Shown: positions 24,257 through 36,484 of the stretch, one piece after another
Layout of the letters: each line of letters starts with the position of its first letter
Numbering within the stretch: the first letter of the stretch is position 1
NCBI GenBank assembly: GCA_905250125.1
Contig: CAJNOL010000443.1
Location: 1 to 64,000, forward strand
Direction: 5' to 3'
Length of the DNA stretch: 64,000 nt
DNA from: Rotaria sordida
Lineage: Eukaryota > Rotifera > Eurotatoria > Philodinida > Philodinidae
Notes under the pieces: generated by a model
Databases searched by the model: none
What the model was told of the DNA's origin: nothing
The model's input: only the letters and a program-made list of their open reading frames with translations
Position numbers and translations under genes: made by a program

Positions 24257-27200
24257 TATTAACTGAAACAAGGAAAATCCATTGTCTACACAAATATCAT
24301 CTGACACTAGTCAATTTTACTGAGTCTAAATTTGATTTTAGTTTTGACTTTTTACTTAGGTTTATTTAATGAAAATCGAAAATTAGATTTCTAAAGAAGA
24401 AAAACCTTCATTTTATATTCAGTTTCTGATTGATTTAATAGTGAAACGATACATCCACAAATGGAGCACAGTGCTTTTTCCGGAGCTTGAGAAAGGAAAA
24501 ATCCAAGCAAAGGAATATCTTCTCTGTATTTATTTTGATAGGATTCTACCACTTCACAGCAACTTCAACTTGCACAATGACATTTCAATGTTCTTCAGAC
24601 ATTTGTTCACAGTAAGCTTTAGCGAAAATTTCCTAGTTGAGGTAAATCCAAGATGTTTTTTATCATTATATCCTAACTTAACATGTAAACATTGACTATA
24701 GAACTTTTAATTTGGGAATAAAAAAATCTGTTCTATAGTCTTAGGTATATATTTTCATAATTGAATGAGACTGACATTTAGAAAAAATTTCGAATATTTT
24801 TTTGATAGTTTTATAATGGAAAGTCTTATCTATTGACAGTTTCTGACAATTAGTTAAAATTCGACTAAAAAAATTTTAAGATGGAAAATGTTTAGTTTAG
24901 ATCGAAATATAAATATTTATGAGTATATTATGTTTCATAACCATAATCAATAGATTCGATATTATTCAACATCTTTACTGTACAATTAGAAAGCCTAATC
25001 TTAACATTTTCAATTCAAACTTTGTCAGTTAGAAACTTTTCAACTCATATTTATCAATTGTTAAAGTTATGAAAATCAATAAAAACGAGCAAAAATGTCT
25101 ATAGCTTTAGTAGTATCAAACTTGACAAAAAAGTGATCGAAATTGATCGGTTGTAAAAATTCAACCAAACCGAACAAGTAACAAACGAACTAACTGGTTC
25201 ATCTTAAAGTCCAATTGAGTGTGGTTAATCTTCCATTGACTGCATATCAATTCTTTTTTTTTCTGAACAACTCTACAATCTAACATAGTCTTATCTTGTC
25301 AGACTGAATTCCGAAGTTTTTCTTAGCCTGTCACATTGCACTACTCTTATGAGTGCATATGTCGATCATATATAAAGACAGATATGTGCGAGCCAAACAA
25401 CATTAATTCATCACAGTTGATTTCCTTTTCTTCTGATAGGAAAGTAAATAATACACAAGACATCATTATTAACTTTCAATAATTAATGTCAAAGATAGGT
25501 GCCTTATCCAGCAGACAAACATTCCTAACATTTGAATATTGTTATTAAGACTGTTTACATCAGACAAATTGATCAATTTTCAAAGGTATTCACTATCGAC
25601 TCTCTTGACTCTCAAACGCCAAGGTTTTTCAAAACTAAAGAAAAAATCCTTTTCTATCATTGTATTCGATTTGACTAAAGATATGGACACAATTTCTTCT
25701 CACCTCTCCGATGAAAAATTTCCTAACTAACTTTATTTGACAAAGAACGATCTGAATAAGATGAAAAAAATTTTTTTTTTAAATATTCAAATCTACTAGC
25801 TAGTATTGTCGAAATATAAAGAAGCTACTAGTTAGATGCGAAGAATTGAATTATCAAATATATTTAGTTAGGAATTCTCTATGTCGAAATTTTCACATCA
25901 ACTGATTGAATTTATTCTGATCAAATGAATTATTTTTATCTTTATATATTTTTCTATTCGTTTTTCGAAATGTTTTTTTTTCATATGACTAACTTTGCTG
26001 TGTTACTATCCTCTTCTTTTGGTGATTGTTACGATTGATGTCCTTTCTTTATGGATTTATACATAAACATGTATTTGACATATGATCAATATAACTAATG
26101 GTGTCAACCAAATAAATCAAACGCGTATAATGCTCTCATTGACAGTGTCACATTTACTTTGTCATATCAAATTTTTATCTAGAAATCCATTCTAAAATGG
26201 GTTTTTTTCATAGATATTGACTAAAGAATAATATTCTGCTAATTTATTTAATGAAAATATTAAAAAATAAAATGTTCAAGAAATATGATTTGCCAATAGG
26301 ATTGTTATGTTAATAAAAATGGTATGCTCATATCAGATCTATGAATATATCTCTGCATATCAGCTAAGACCAATGTATTTTTCCAGTATTAATTGCACTT
26401 GTTTGTACTTGTAATAATGTTATCTCTACTATACATCGTTCTTTTTTCTTTCAAAAAAAAACAGATGTGATAAGAATCTTTCCTTGGTTGTGACATATAA
26501 AAAGCATGAAGAACATCCTAATATTCCTATGAATTACTTCACTCTTTCTATTCTATAAACATTTCCTTTTGTTTTTTTATTTTGTCAATTCTCTTCGATT
26601 GATCTCTTCTATAGATAATGTTGTGTTCTATATCTAATGTGGGATAGAATTGAAGTGATGAACTAATATAGTCAACATCAAGATTGAGGGTGATAATAAC
26701 GATACTTTTCTAGTTTTTCGTTTAATATTAAAATAAAATAAATGTAAATATAAAAACAAATAGTTTCACCTTTCATTCTGTTCTAAACATATTTTTAGAA
26801 TTTTATCAGAAAAAAATCAAATCATTGAAAGATCTAAGAATTACTCTAGAAAAAAAATCATCACATAGAATACGTTAGGAATTTTGACGACCATTTCATT
26901 AACCAGATATCAAACATTTTTTAACAAGAAATTAATTTTTTGTCAAAAATCTACACAATGAACACTGAAGTTTTTATTTTATTTAAAAAAAGAAAATTAA
27001 TTGTATAAAATATCGTTTAAACTGAATTTTATACACAATATCAATCAATCAGCGACGACAACGATAAGAACTATTAAATCGCATATTCATTACTTACAAT
27101 AAAAACTACTATTTCTTTTATTATCAGATGGAATCGACTGATACGTCATTGTTCATAGACAAAATCGTATAGCAAATAATTATAGTACAACACGACAATC

Positions 27201-27399
27201 ATTCATGTCCTAACAAGATGACAAATGTAAAAGACCTTCAAATCACTTTATACGACATCACTTAGATCAACTCTATATGGTTTATTAAACGATTCGTATT
27301 TCAATCTGAAAACTTTTTTTTCAATAATTTGAACTTCTTAGAAATCGGTCAAAATTATCTGTCTGCGTTAGAGAACGATATATTAAGATCCACCACCTC
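24257..27399. other. Intergenic spacer, nothing firm
   Basis: About 3.1 kb of A+T-rich DNA between the two copies of the interspersed repeat. Open frames such as 24441-24695 and 25539-25730 lack motifs and exon-like structure. A short patch near 25140-25205 (ccaaaccgaac, aacgaactaactggttc) resembles the GC-richer repeat debris seen elsewhere. Confidence 0.45.
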
Positions 27400-28105
27400 C
27401 CCTCCCTCCGTTCAAAATTCGATCTCAGGCCAGGAACATCCGAATTGCATGAAACTTTGAGGATATGTCGGCGCTGATGAACCATGACTATGGTAAAATT
27501 TTCAGGTCTATGTCATGGGGTTTGACAGAGATATTCACCAAACAAAGGTCAAAAATAGCTCTTCGGTATCTCCAAGATTTCTCTGTGGCCCTTCATCTTA
27601 TACACTTAAATTTTTTTCGTTTAATAGCTTGTCTATAGGGTTAGCCCCTCTTATGGTCCTTCTTTTTAAATTCTTACTTTTTAAGAAAAAAAAGGACGAC
27701 AAGTTTAATGACTCAATAAAATCTTTAAAAAATGACGCTGTTTTTATAGAGGTGTTTTCTTATGTGGAAATATAAGGACTCCGAGGGGGGTAGCCCTAAG
27801 CACAAGCTTTCAAAGAAAAAAAAATACAATTAGCTACAATGAGGTACCTTAGAGAAATCTTGGAGATACGATCGAAAATCTATAAAACAAGAAAAACGAA
27901 AAAGATTTTTTGTTTTTTTCAAAAACAGCTTAGTTTTCGAATAGGAAGTGACAGAAATCTTCAAACATTTTTGGAAAAAACGAAGTGCCGAGTAAAAATT
28001 TTTGTTGTATATGAAAGATGAGATGACGGGCTATCTTTCCCTGGATTTATCTTAATTTCGTTGATTTTGACGAAAAGTGACTTTTTTGAAGGGGACCTTA
28101 AGACT
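27400..28105. repeat. Interspersed repeat, copy 2 (about 705 bp)
   Basis: Collinear with 23515-24256 and in the same orientation. It is the cleaner copy at the start (cctccctccgttcaaaatt, ccaggaacatccgaattgca) and ends gacttttttgaaggggacct. Short open frames inside (27515-27775, 27839-28021) are not conserved between the copies and are not genes. Confidence 0.75.
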
Positions 28106-29707
28106 GATATTACTGATCATTATTATAAAACTGTTACAAGCAAGTTAGAGAGCTGGATGATATTCCCCAAAATCGAGAAATTGTTTCACTTATAGCCGAA
28201 ATCCTTTACCTCATATGAAGTCAAGTGGAAACACTTTTCATAGCGAAATATAATCCACCACAAAATATATTCAATTAGTAAGGCATGAATCATATTCATC
28301 CTTACAAAGAGAAATGAAACAAAATTATATTTTCACTATAAGAAGAAATCGATTTTTTTCAGAGCATAAATGTAAATATTTCTGTCAGAAATCGTTCATC
28401 CATGTTAACGTTAATAATCAGAAATAAAAAATGAAAAATAGAGCGTGAAGTAGAGATTGATAGATATATAGTTGGATTCTTTCGTTCTCTTTCTTCTTTT
28501 GCAAGTATTTCTTTATGGTAAATTAAATATGATAAATATATGTTTATATTCTTTTTTTTTCATTTCTCTTTGATATGTGTAACTTTTTGTGAGGTGAACC
28601 ATTACTTCTTAAACAGGAACAATTTTCCCATCGATTGGTCCAATTGTCCACGACTGAAAAAAAAAACATGCATATAAACGTAGAGAAAAGTAATAATAAG
28701 ATAGTTTTAAATATAAATATATGAGAATCTATCCATCAGATATAGATATAAGTGCATAAATATTATCATCAATGCCGTAACTATGAGATCGCAGATGGTA
28801 TGGAAGTGTGTCCGACGATCTTGGAGGAAATTCATAGAATAAAGTGTCAAGGATGACAATTCTAACATTTTTTTGTCGATAGAAAAAAGATGATCAGTGA
28901 TAGGAGGACATTCGGTCTAGTCCATCCTTGGTTACGTCATTAGTTATCGTAAAGAAGTAATGTTTTATACATGACTGTCGTTACGGTTGAATAGGGTTAA
29001 TTACATGCAAACATGCTCCTCAAAGTAAATTTATATTTCTGTGCTCATTTAAAATAAAAGTGACTTATAGAACGAATGTCACTGTAAACGTTGTGTATAT
29101 TTTATCGTGTACAACACGGCATCGTACCGCCGTAATATTCTAATTAGCAAATATATTTCACTTACGGTTGGTATATTTTCACGATTGATAATCTAAATCT
29201 TATTATAATAGAAAGACCTATGATCTTTCTAATTATGAAGATGATAAACATTAGTTATATATCATAGAATATTAACTATCATTTATTTTCTTCTAATTCT
29301 AAAATGTTTTTTAGTATTAATTCATCCATAATCAACATATTTAAATAAAATCTTGGATATTTTAAAACTAGACTATTTTACTTTGTAGATCCTTTTTTTA
29401 AATAAAATAAAATAAAATTTAAATTTCATAGGTTTATTTTGTTAAGAGAAACAATGTTTTCTGTAACTATTAATTTTTTTTTCCTTAATTATTCTTGGTA
29501 TATTTTATTTGACAAAAAAATTCTTTTTCGAAAGAGAAAATCAATGATTAATATGAGAATTAAAAATCGAATATCTTTATTCTAAATTGAATAGAATATT
29601 CTAAGAATTATTTAATAATTATCTTTTAATTAAAAAATTGAATTTAAAAATGAAATTATTTTTTAATTAATAGAATTTTAACAAAAAATATTTATTTTAT
29701 ATTTCGA
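28106..29707. other. Intergenic spacer before the FkbM-like gene
   Basis: A+T-rich DNA without a supported gene. Its last 300 bp become extremely A+T-rich just before the methyltransferase start, as upstream of other intronless genes here. Confidence 0.45.
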
Positions 29708-30679
29708 ATGCGATTTCGAATTACAATATGTATTCATCGAAAAATCATTTTCCTATCAATGGTTTTATTAATATTCATATTTAATTATAGTAAGAATATT
29801 CTTTGTGATAAAAATCGAAATATTTATAATTCAACATGTAAAACATCAATTGATTCATATAAAAAATGTTATAAACATGTTATCGAATTAGTACCTAATG
29901 AGAACGTTGCAAATGGTATTGAAACATATTTTTTTCTTAAAAATCAATTGAAAACTATTGATAAAACATTAAATATTTCACTTTATTGGAATCAAGATGA
30001 TCGTTTAAAACCTTTTACAAATTTAATTTCATCAAAAAATCAATGTCAGATATTATATGTTGGAGCTAATCAAGCTGGAACAGATGGAATTGAATTTATT
30101 AAACAATATCAATATTGTCATGTCTGGTTTTTAGAACCAGTTTTACAATTTTATGATAAATTAATTCATTCTGATAAAATATTACGAGAACTAAATACAG
30201 GTAAACATCATATCTATCATATTGGATTATCAAATAAAAATCATCTTATTGATGTAACATTGAAAGATATTCAAGAATCAGAAGCTGTTACTTTAGTTGG
30301 AAAACAAGATAATCAACAATATATTGATAATCAACAAAAATATAAGTTAATTTTAAGAGATATTGCAGAAATATTATTCGAATTTAATATATTATCAAAG
30401 ATAGATAATATTACTTTTAATGGAGAATTAAATTTATTACATCTTAATTGTGAAGGTTGTGAATATGATGTTATTGAAAGATTAATCAATACAAATTTAA
30501 CTAAATATATTAGAATAATACAATTTGGTTCACATAGACCATCAACTATTCGTTCATCTATTAATCAAAGATATTGTTGCTTACAACAATTATTATCAAT
30601 TACACATCAATTACAATTTGGTATACCATGGGCATGGGAAAGATGGTTAAGATATGATTTAATTAACAAAAATGACTAA
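29708..30679 (+). CDS. FkbM-family methyltransferase-like type II membrane protein, intronless, 323 aa
   Basis: A single exon from ATG 29708. Residues 12-28 (IFLSMVLLIFIFNYS region) form an N-terminal signal anchor, suggesting a Golgi/ER-lumenal type II protein. The catalytic part shows the SAM-binding loop ILYVGANQAGTDG (about 112-124), the acidic strand end HVWFLEPVLQFYDKL, and LHLNCEGCEYDVIERL (about 243-258), the typical C-terminal motif of FkbM/Methyltransf_21 proteins (usual form D-x-E-G-x-E). Here the first acidic residue of that motif is Asn. Cysteines in the stem suggest a lumenal fold. Substrate is unknown; family members methylate sugar or small-molecule hydroxyls. No introns; neighbours give no functional hint. 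Confidence 0.8.
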   Translation: MRFRITICIHRKIIFLSMVLLIFIFNYSKNILCDKNRNIYNSTCKTSIDSYKKCYKHVIELVPNENVANGIETYFFLKNQLKTIDKTLNISLYWNQDDRLKPFTNLISSKNQCQILYVGANQAGTDGIEFIKQYQYCHVWFLEPVLQFYDKLIHSDKILRELNTGKHHIYHIGLSNKNHLIDVTLKDIQESEAVTLVGKQDNQQYIDNQQKYKLILRDIAEILFEFNILSKIDNITFNGELNLLHLNCEGCEYDVIERLINTNLTKYIRIIQFGSHRPSTIRSSINQRYCCLQQLLSITHQLQFGIPWAWERWLRYDLINKND

Positions 30680-33600
30680 CCAATTCAGAAAACTATCATT
30701 CAAATAAAATCTGACATTATATCATTCCTTTTTGTCCTCAAGTTAATTTTTGTTATGAGTATCTCGAACTTGTTATATATAGATTTCTATAATAAAATAG
30801 AAATTTTATCCATCACAATACGTTCGAACCTAGGAACTGATCAGATGACTTTGTTTTATTCTATATTATTATTTGTTAAAAAAGAACGTAAAATGTATCT
30901 TAATAAATAAATTTTTTCTATTTCTATAACAGTTTTATAATGTATTCATAGATTGTAGTATTATAGATAAAGTTCTATCTCGAACAAAATCTTCAGATAA
31001 ATAAATAAATGATTTTTATTTATTTCGAACTTAATAAAGAGTTTATTCAGATAAGAAAAGTGTTCAACTCAATTCATAAAACATTGAAATGTGAAAGACA
31101 AGGAAACTATTTGAATAATGAAAATAAATTTTTTATTCACGTCTATCCTTTATCTATTAAAAATATTTTTTACGAAATATCATATTACATCTCGAAGAGA
31201 AAAACTTATTAATATATCTACTCTTTTTCTTTTCATTTTCGTTATTAATATCTTCAATTATTTCTTATATTCTCACATGTTTCAATTCAGCATGTAGATC
31301 CTATTAGGAAAGATCGGATCCGAATGGAACTTCAACCTGGCGACAAAAATAGATATAACGAAATAAAATCATGGATCAATTTTCTTATTATAGTTACATT
31401 TATTAGATTTTTCTATTATATGAAAAACTAGAAAAGTAACCTTATCGGATAGACTTATTATAAACGTTGTTTTATTATAAAAAAATCATAGCCATTCTGA
31501 TTGATAGTAAGCAACTGAAATAAACATTCCTAGTTTTAAAAAATGTCAATATTTCATGAATAAATAGAGAAATATAAAAAATCTAAATAATTAGAATAAA
31601 TGAGATAATTAAACATCGACACTATTCTTGTTATATCTCAGATATGATAAAATTTCAAATACAATCGAATATACAGAAATAAAGACATCCTGTTTTTTTC
31701 TTTATTTTAGTGTACAGAAAACTTGTAAAAAAAAACAAACAATTTTATTTACGTATTTTGATAGAAGTTGTAAGTATGTATAACATTCTCTTAGAAAAAA
31801 GGACAATGCCACAACGAAACTATAAGAAGAAAAGGAAAAGAAAAATTCACTTTTATGTTCGACTTATCAGTAAAAAGTTTTTTGGACATTTTGTTATTCA
31901 GGTTATTCTCTAATCGTTTTCAAAGATATATGCACTCTATCTCAAAAAGTAATAATAGATAATCAATGAACTTTTCTAAGAATAGATGATTGTTTTATTT
32001 TGACACAAGTCTTGTATAGTTTTTCAAACCAATGAAATCTTATTATGATTTGTAGATGAAACACACATTCTTATTTCATATATAAGGTTTTTTTTTCTGA
32101 AAAATGTCCTTTGAATAATGTTATTCATTTTTTTTTTAATTAAATATCTAAATCAGAAAAAAACTCTGACATCATCGATATCACACCAGTTTTGATGATT
32201 AATCACGATACTCGAAAAAAGTCGACAATTTATAATCAGTGAAAAAACAAGTTCATTAGGAAGTAACGATTTTACAAAATAAATAAGATTTTTTATTTCG
32301 ATTAATAATTATTATTATTTCATCAGTAAGTATTATGGAAAAAAACTTTATCTTATTCCATTTAGATAGAAAAAGTTTACTATAATCATTATTACTCAGG
32401 CAGTTTTTTAAGGAACTCCCTAGAAAAATTCTTTATGGAAAGTTTATTAGTGTTACTCATTCATTAGTTCTTTTTAAATTCTAGATTAATCGCAATTTTT
32501 TTATGCAAATCGGAAAAGAAATCGTCCATTTAGGTGATTTAATCGTGATAAAATTGCCGTTTTTTATGCGATTTTGATTATATTGGAAATCGTTTCGTAT
32601 TGAATAACTTTCTGTATTATAAGAATAAAAGCTAAATGTCATTTATCAAATAAAATACATGTAGTGAACACTATTTTTAATGTTTTTTTTTTAATAATGA
32701 ATAGTAAAAGCTTTGAAAGAAGGAAATTCTTTTTCTCTTTATGTTATATTCACTTACTCACCAAAGTTTCAGCATAGCAATGTGGTCACAAACAACTATC
32801 AAATAAGAGATTACATAATCAAATTCAGATGATTTAAGGATACTTATATGACAAGTATTATATTTTCTCAATTGAACAATAGTCTTTGTTTATTTCCATC
32901 TGCATAGAGAGATCGTTAATAATTGATTAATAGAGTATTCGATTTGAAAAGCAGCTGATTCTCGTGTTAGTTAGAACAATGAACTATCCATTGGATATAC
33001 AGAATTCGATGCATAAAAGACAAATCCATTCTCATATAAACTGACTTCAACACAACATCATACTTTTTTTCTCTAAAACTACTTTGTAAGATGAAAAATT
33101 TTATTTTGTTTATAAAAAAAAATAAATTTATTGATTAAAATAAATATCAACTAACTTGGATGGGTCGAACCTTTTTTTATCTATATTTATAAACAGTCAT
33201 TCTTGATCACTATTTATATAAAACCATCCGTTTATAGTTAGCAGTACTGATGATAATGCATTCATTTTTTAAAATTAATTAATATTCTAAGTGACCTTAC
33301 TATCACTCAAACAAAACTTTATTGCATACAAAAATATAGAAATCATTTTATTATTTTAAATTAAACCAAGATATATTCCTACAAATTATAAGATTCACAG
33401 TTTCTCAAGACTTATTCAAATAAATAATGCTGTCTGTGTCAATTTTTTTTTCAAATAATGACATCGAATATAAAAAAGTCAATTTATACAAAATATTCTA
33501 TTCTTATAAATGAATGCAATAAACATAGTTATTTATATTCTTAATCAAGATTCAGTTTTATTCGAATATAAAAGTGAAACTACTGATCAATTATAATATA

Positions 33601-34175
33601 CTTTCGGTTCGACAGAGTTAGAAGATTATATGATGTAAGAGCAGTCCTCAGTAGAGCCCATCGGGTTCAACAATTTTTTGACTCGAACCAAACCGATCAA
33701 AATTGTCGAATTCGGACCTAATTAATTGATCTTTTATGGGCAGAGGCCATCGGGCTCAAGAATTTCTGGGTCCGAATCCTGGTAAGATCCAATGGCCTCT
33801 AGTCATCGGTATTATCAAATAAAAATCTTGTCCTTTTCTCTTTTCGAACGAAAGGAAAAGATATACTTGTTTGAACTAATTTACTAAAATGACAAAATAA
33901 TATTATTTTACGAAATATGTTATTTATTCTCTTCAATTGCACATATGTATATGTATATATATATATAATATAATAATCAATAGAGACAACATAAAATACA
34001 ATAAAAGTTTGAAAAAAGTGAGAATAAAATTGAAAAGAGAAAAGATAATCTAATCTAATAAATAATTGAATTGCAATAAAAGTAATAAAAAATAGGATGA
34101 ACAATAGTGATTATATACAGTCATTAATATAATATACAAAAACATAAAATAATATTATTTATATTTATATGAAGA
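30680..34175. other. Intergenic, 3.5 kb, with repeat debris at 33640-33800 and a TA microsatellite near 33945-33975
   Basis: The space lies between the convergent methyltransferase (plus) and zf-PARP (minus) genes, so it holds two 3' ends. At 33653-33790 two related GC-richer units (gagcccatcgggttcaa and gaggccatcgggctcaa, each followed by a short tail ending tcgaa or ccgaa) form a degenerate direct repeat. A tatatgtatatatatatata microsatellite follows. Open frames such as 31710-31913 and 33799-34104 have no coding signature. Confidence 0.5.
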
Positions 34176-34970
34176 TTATTTTGTTTTTTTTCTAGTTGAT
34201 CTTATCGGTTGTTTTCTTGTACTAGTCGATTTTTTTGTTGATGTTGTTTTTTGTTGTTTTGTTGATGTTGTTTTTTGTCGTTTTGTTGGTGTTGATTTTG
34301 GAGGTGTTGACGATTGTTTTCTTTTTCGTGTTGTTGATAATGATGTTTGATCATTCTTTCGAGTAGCTGTTTGTTTTTTCATAGTATATCCATGTTTAAG
34401 TTTTTCTTCTGTTTTTTTCTCAAAATATTTATCTGCTTCTGATTGAGTTGAAAAATCTTTATATAAAATAATTGCATTAGAATCTGGTTCACCTAATAAA
34501 CCATATTTTGTTTTTGTTGTTTTATTATCAATAGAAATTTGCCAATATTTTTTATCTTGATCATGTTCTAAATAATTTGTATTAGCTGTTGGTGATGTTT
34601 CAGATAATTTTTCTTGAATTTTTTCTTCATAATTAAAAAGTTTTTTTAATTTATCTTTATCTTTCTTTTTTAATTCATTAAAACCTTGAAAATCTTTTTC
34701 AACATTTTGTACACGTTTTTTATTTTCATTTCCCGAACGTGAATAATTTATAAAACATTCAACATGATAATAAACAGGCATTAATTGTTCTTCACGTGTT
34801 GATGATTGAGGAATAAATGGATTTGGTATTAAACGAGATAGACGAAGTGATCCTTTCGTTATTTCTTTATCACAATATTTACCATGACATTTTGCATTAC
34901 TACTTTTAGCGTAATCACATCCAAATTCTACTGTAATAGTTTCATCATCATCATCAGTAGTTGAAGCCAT
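34176..34970 (-). CDS. Small zf-PARP + WGR protein with basic tail, no ADP-ribosyltransferase domain, 264 aa
   Basis: Intronless. Residues about 12-90 form a PARP-type zinc finger (DNA nick/break sensor fold): CDYAKSSNAKCHGKYC, ITKGSLRLSRLIPNPF, then YYHVECF and GFNELKKKDKDKL. The cysteine pair has four residues between, not the two of human PARP1 fingers. Residues about 135-190 (KYWQISIDNKTT to KLKHGY) match a WGR domain, but the WGR triad reads YGL (TKYGLLGEP), losing the arginine. The C-terminal 70 residues are Lys/Arg/Thr/Ser/Pro repeats (STPTKRQKTTSTK, twice repeated), histone-H1-like and probably nuclear and DNA-binding. There is no catalytic domain. It is likely a nuclear DNA-break binder that could compete with or recruit PARPs; this is inference. 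The first ATG lies in an acidic leader (DDDDE). Confidence 0.87.
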   Translation of the reverse strand: MASTTDDDDETITVEFGCDYAKSSNAKCHGKYCDKEITKGSLRLSRLIPNPFIPQSSTREEQLMPVYYHVECFINYSRSGNENKKRVQNVEKDFQGFNELKKKDKDKLKKLFNYEEKIQEKLSETSPTANTNYLEHDQDKKYWQISIDNKTTKTKYGLLGEPDSNAIILYKDFSTQSEADKYFEKKTEEKLKHGYTMKKQTATRKNDQTSLSTTRKRKQSSTPPKSTPTKRQKTTSTKQQKTTSTKKSTSTRKQPIRSTRKKTK

Positions 34971-35420
34971 TGCTTTTTTTTATCGAAAAATCCTATCTAA
35001 AATTTGACAAAGAAGAAAAGAGCCATGTTTCTACATTAAATAGTTAACTACTTATGCTCTCCTTGCGTATTATTATACTACGGTTTCTAAGATACGGCCC
35101 TCTTAGTTTTATTCCTAAAAACAATTATATAAAAAAAAATTCCTAAAAATAGAAAAGTTAACTGAAACGCAACTGTCAAGTAAAGTTAACTGATAAATAT
35201 TTATCATTTTTTTTTGTCCTTCAACGACTTGTCGAAGTAATCGATAGACGACCAATCAGAAAGTCTCTTATTGCTGTTAAGTATATAAAAGAAGTTTAAC
35301 TATATAGGAAATTTTGAAAAAAAAATTCAATCTATTCTAAGTCGAAAGAATTAAATGTCCAAGAATTGCTTTTCAATTGTGTCCTGTAGGGTGCGCTAAT
35401 AGTTGACAGATTATACAATG

Positions 35421-35672
35421 TCTCCTAAAAGTTTTTTCGTTCGATTTCTCACTATTAACTAATTTCTTTTTGAATAATAGACAAATGCACAACATTTTTT
35501 TTTCTAAAGACGAACTTGAAAGCATTGTTGAAAGTTAAGACCTTTAATAAAAACACTTTTCAAGTTCGTCTTTAGAAATAAAAACTCTGTGCATTTATCT
35601 ATTATCCAAAAAAAGATTAGTCACTCAAGTCCAGTCAATAATGAAATCGAACCAAAAAACTTTTAGGACACA
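35421..35672. mobile_element. Foldback element, about 250 bp
   Basis: The outer ends cctaaaagttttttcgttcg (left) and cgaaccaaaaaacttttagg (right) are inverted copies with one mismatch. Inner blocks aataatagacaaatgcac / gtgcatttatctattat and ctaaagacgaacttgaaa / tttcaagttcgtctttag continue the pairing almost to the centre. It is a MITE-like hairpin between the zf-PARP gene promoter and a hAT MITE. No target duplication was resolved. Confidence 0.8.
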
Positions 35673-35750
35673 CCATATTTTAACAAATTTTCGACTAAAC
35701 TAGAAACAAATGATTATTCTATTCTAATGATTTGAATAAGATGAAAATAG

Positions 35751-35936
35751 CAGATTTTATTATTATCCTCAAAATCTCTCAAGTCTCATCAACATCTTGC
35801 GGAGCTTGATGAAGCTTGTGAAGAGTATGCGTGTCAGTTATTGATTCGTCCACAACCACAACCGCACTCGATTCTTTTCTCAGTTTCAGATCATTTATGT
35901 GAATTTTTAAGGAAAAGAACAGTCGAAATCGACTAG
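35751..35936 (+). pseudogene. Orphan coding-like fragment, about 61 codons, no start
   Basis: From an AG at 35749-35750 a frame stays open to a TAG at 35934 and reads like protein, with phrases HQHLAELDEACEEYACQ and ILFSVSDHLCEFLRKRTVE. It is more GC-rich than its surroundings. It has no ATG and would need an upstream exon, which I could not find. It may be a terminal exon, a fossil exon or a transposon ORF fragment. The family is not recognised. Confidence 0.35.
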
Positions 35937-36166
35937 ATTTGTTGAGTAACATCAATCTGCTATTGATACTTTCTTCTCAAAGAGAATAAAATCCAATGAA
36001 CCTATGTCTACATTCTCAACGAACGATTGAATCAATGGATATGTTAAAGTTCCTTGTTTTTTTTGTTTCGTTATTAAAACTGTTTATATATTTGCCGTAG
36101 AAAGAATTCTTAGTATTTATGTGATGCATGATTTCGAAGTTTTGTCTAAGAATACACACTGTTGTC

Positions 36167-36484
36167 CAGAGATATCTACCGCGGCTGAAAATCCGTTGCT
36201 ATCGCGTTGCGATGAATTGTATAAAATAAACGCGTCATCGCCACGGAGGTTTTCAAAAAAGTGTTTCTAATTTGACTGGTGCGACTAAATTTAACCATAA
36301 ATATTGGTATTAGTCCATAAGATTGATTCAGTCTGAGGATGTTTCATTTATAAATCCTGAAATTCTATTAAATTTATGCAGTTTTTTAATGTCCTTCAAA
36401 AAAATGCTGCAGCTACTGCAATGATTTTTTCAAAAACCTGCCACTGCCGCTACCACCGCGGCGGTGCCACCTTGAACATCTCTG
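36167..36484. mobile_element. hAT-type MITE with perfect 8-bp target duplication
   Basis: The element begins cagagatatc and ends (inverted) cagagatgtt, matching the CAGRG-type termini of hAT transposons. It is flanked by exact 8-bp repeats ctgttgtc at 36159-36166 and 36485-36492, the hAT signature. The interior is GC-richer (ctaccgcggc near the left end, ccaccgcggcggtgcc near the right) and has no transposase. A 67-codon frame starting at 36376 runs through it and is not a gene. A shorter relative is at 60679-60850. Confidence 0.92.

Noticed and set aside
31009..31913. Two short plus-strand frames after the methyltransferase gene
   Set aside because: No motifs, no exon structure, composition as for spacer DNA.
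33164..33180. B-box-like gggtcgaacc followed by a T-run, as in a tRNA gene 3' end
   Set aside because: No matching A box, anticodon stem or acceptor pairing upstream; not a tRNA gene.
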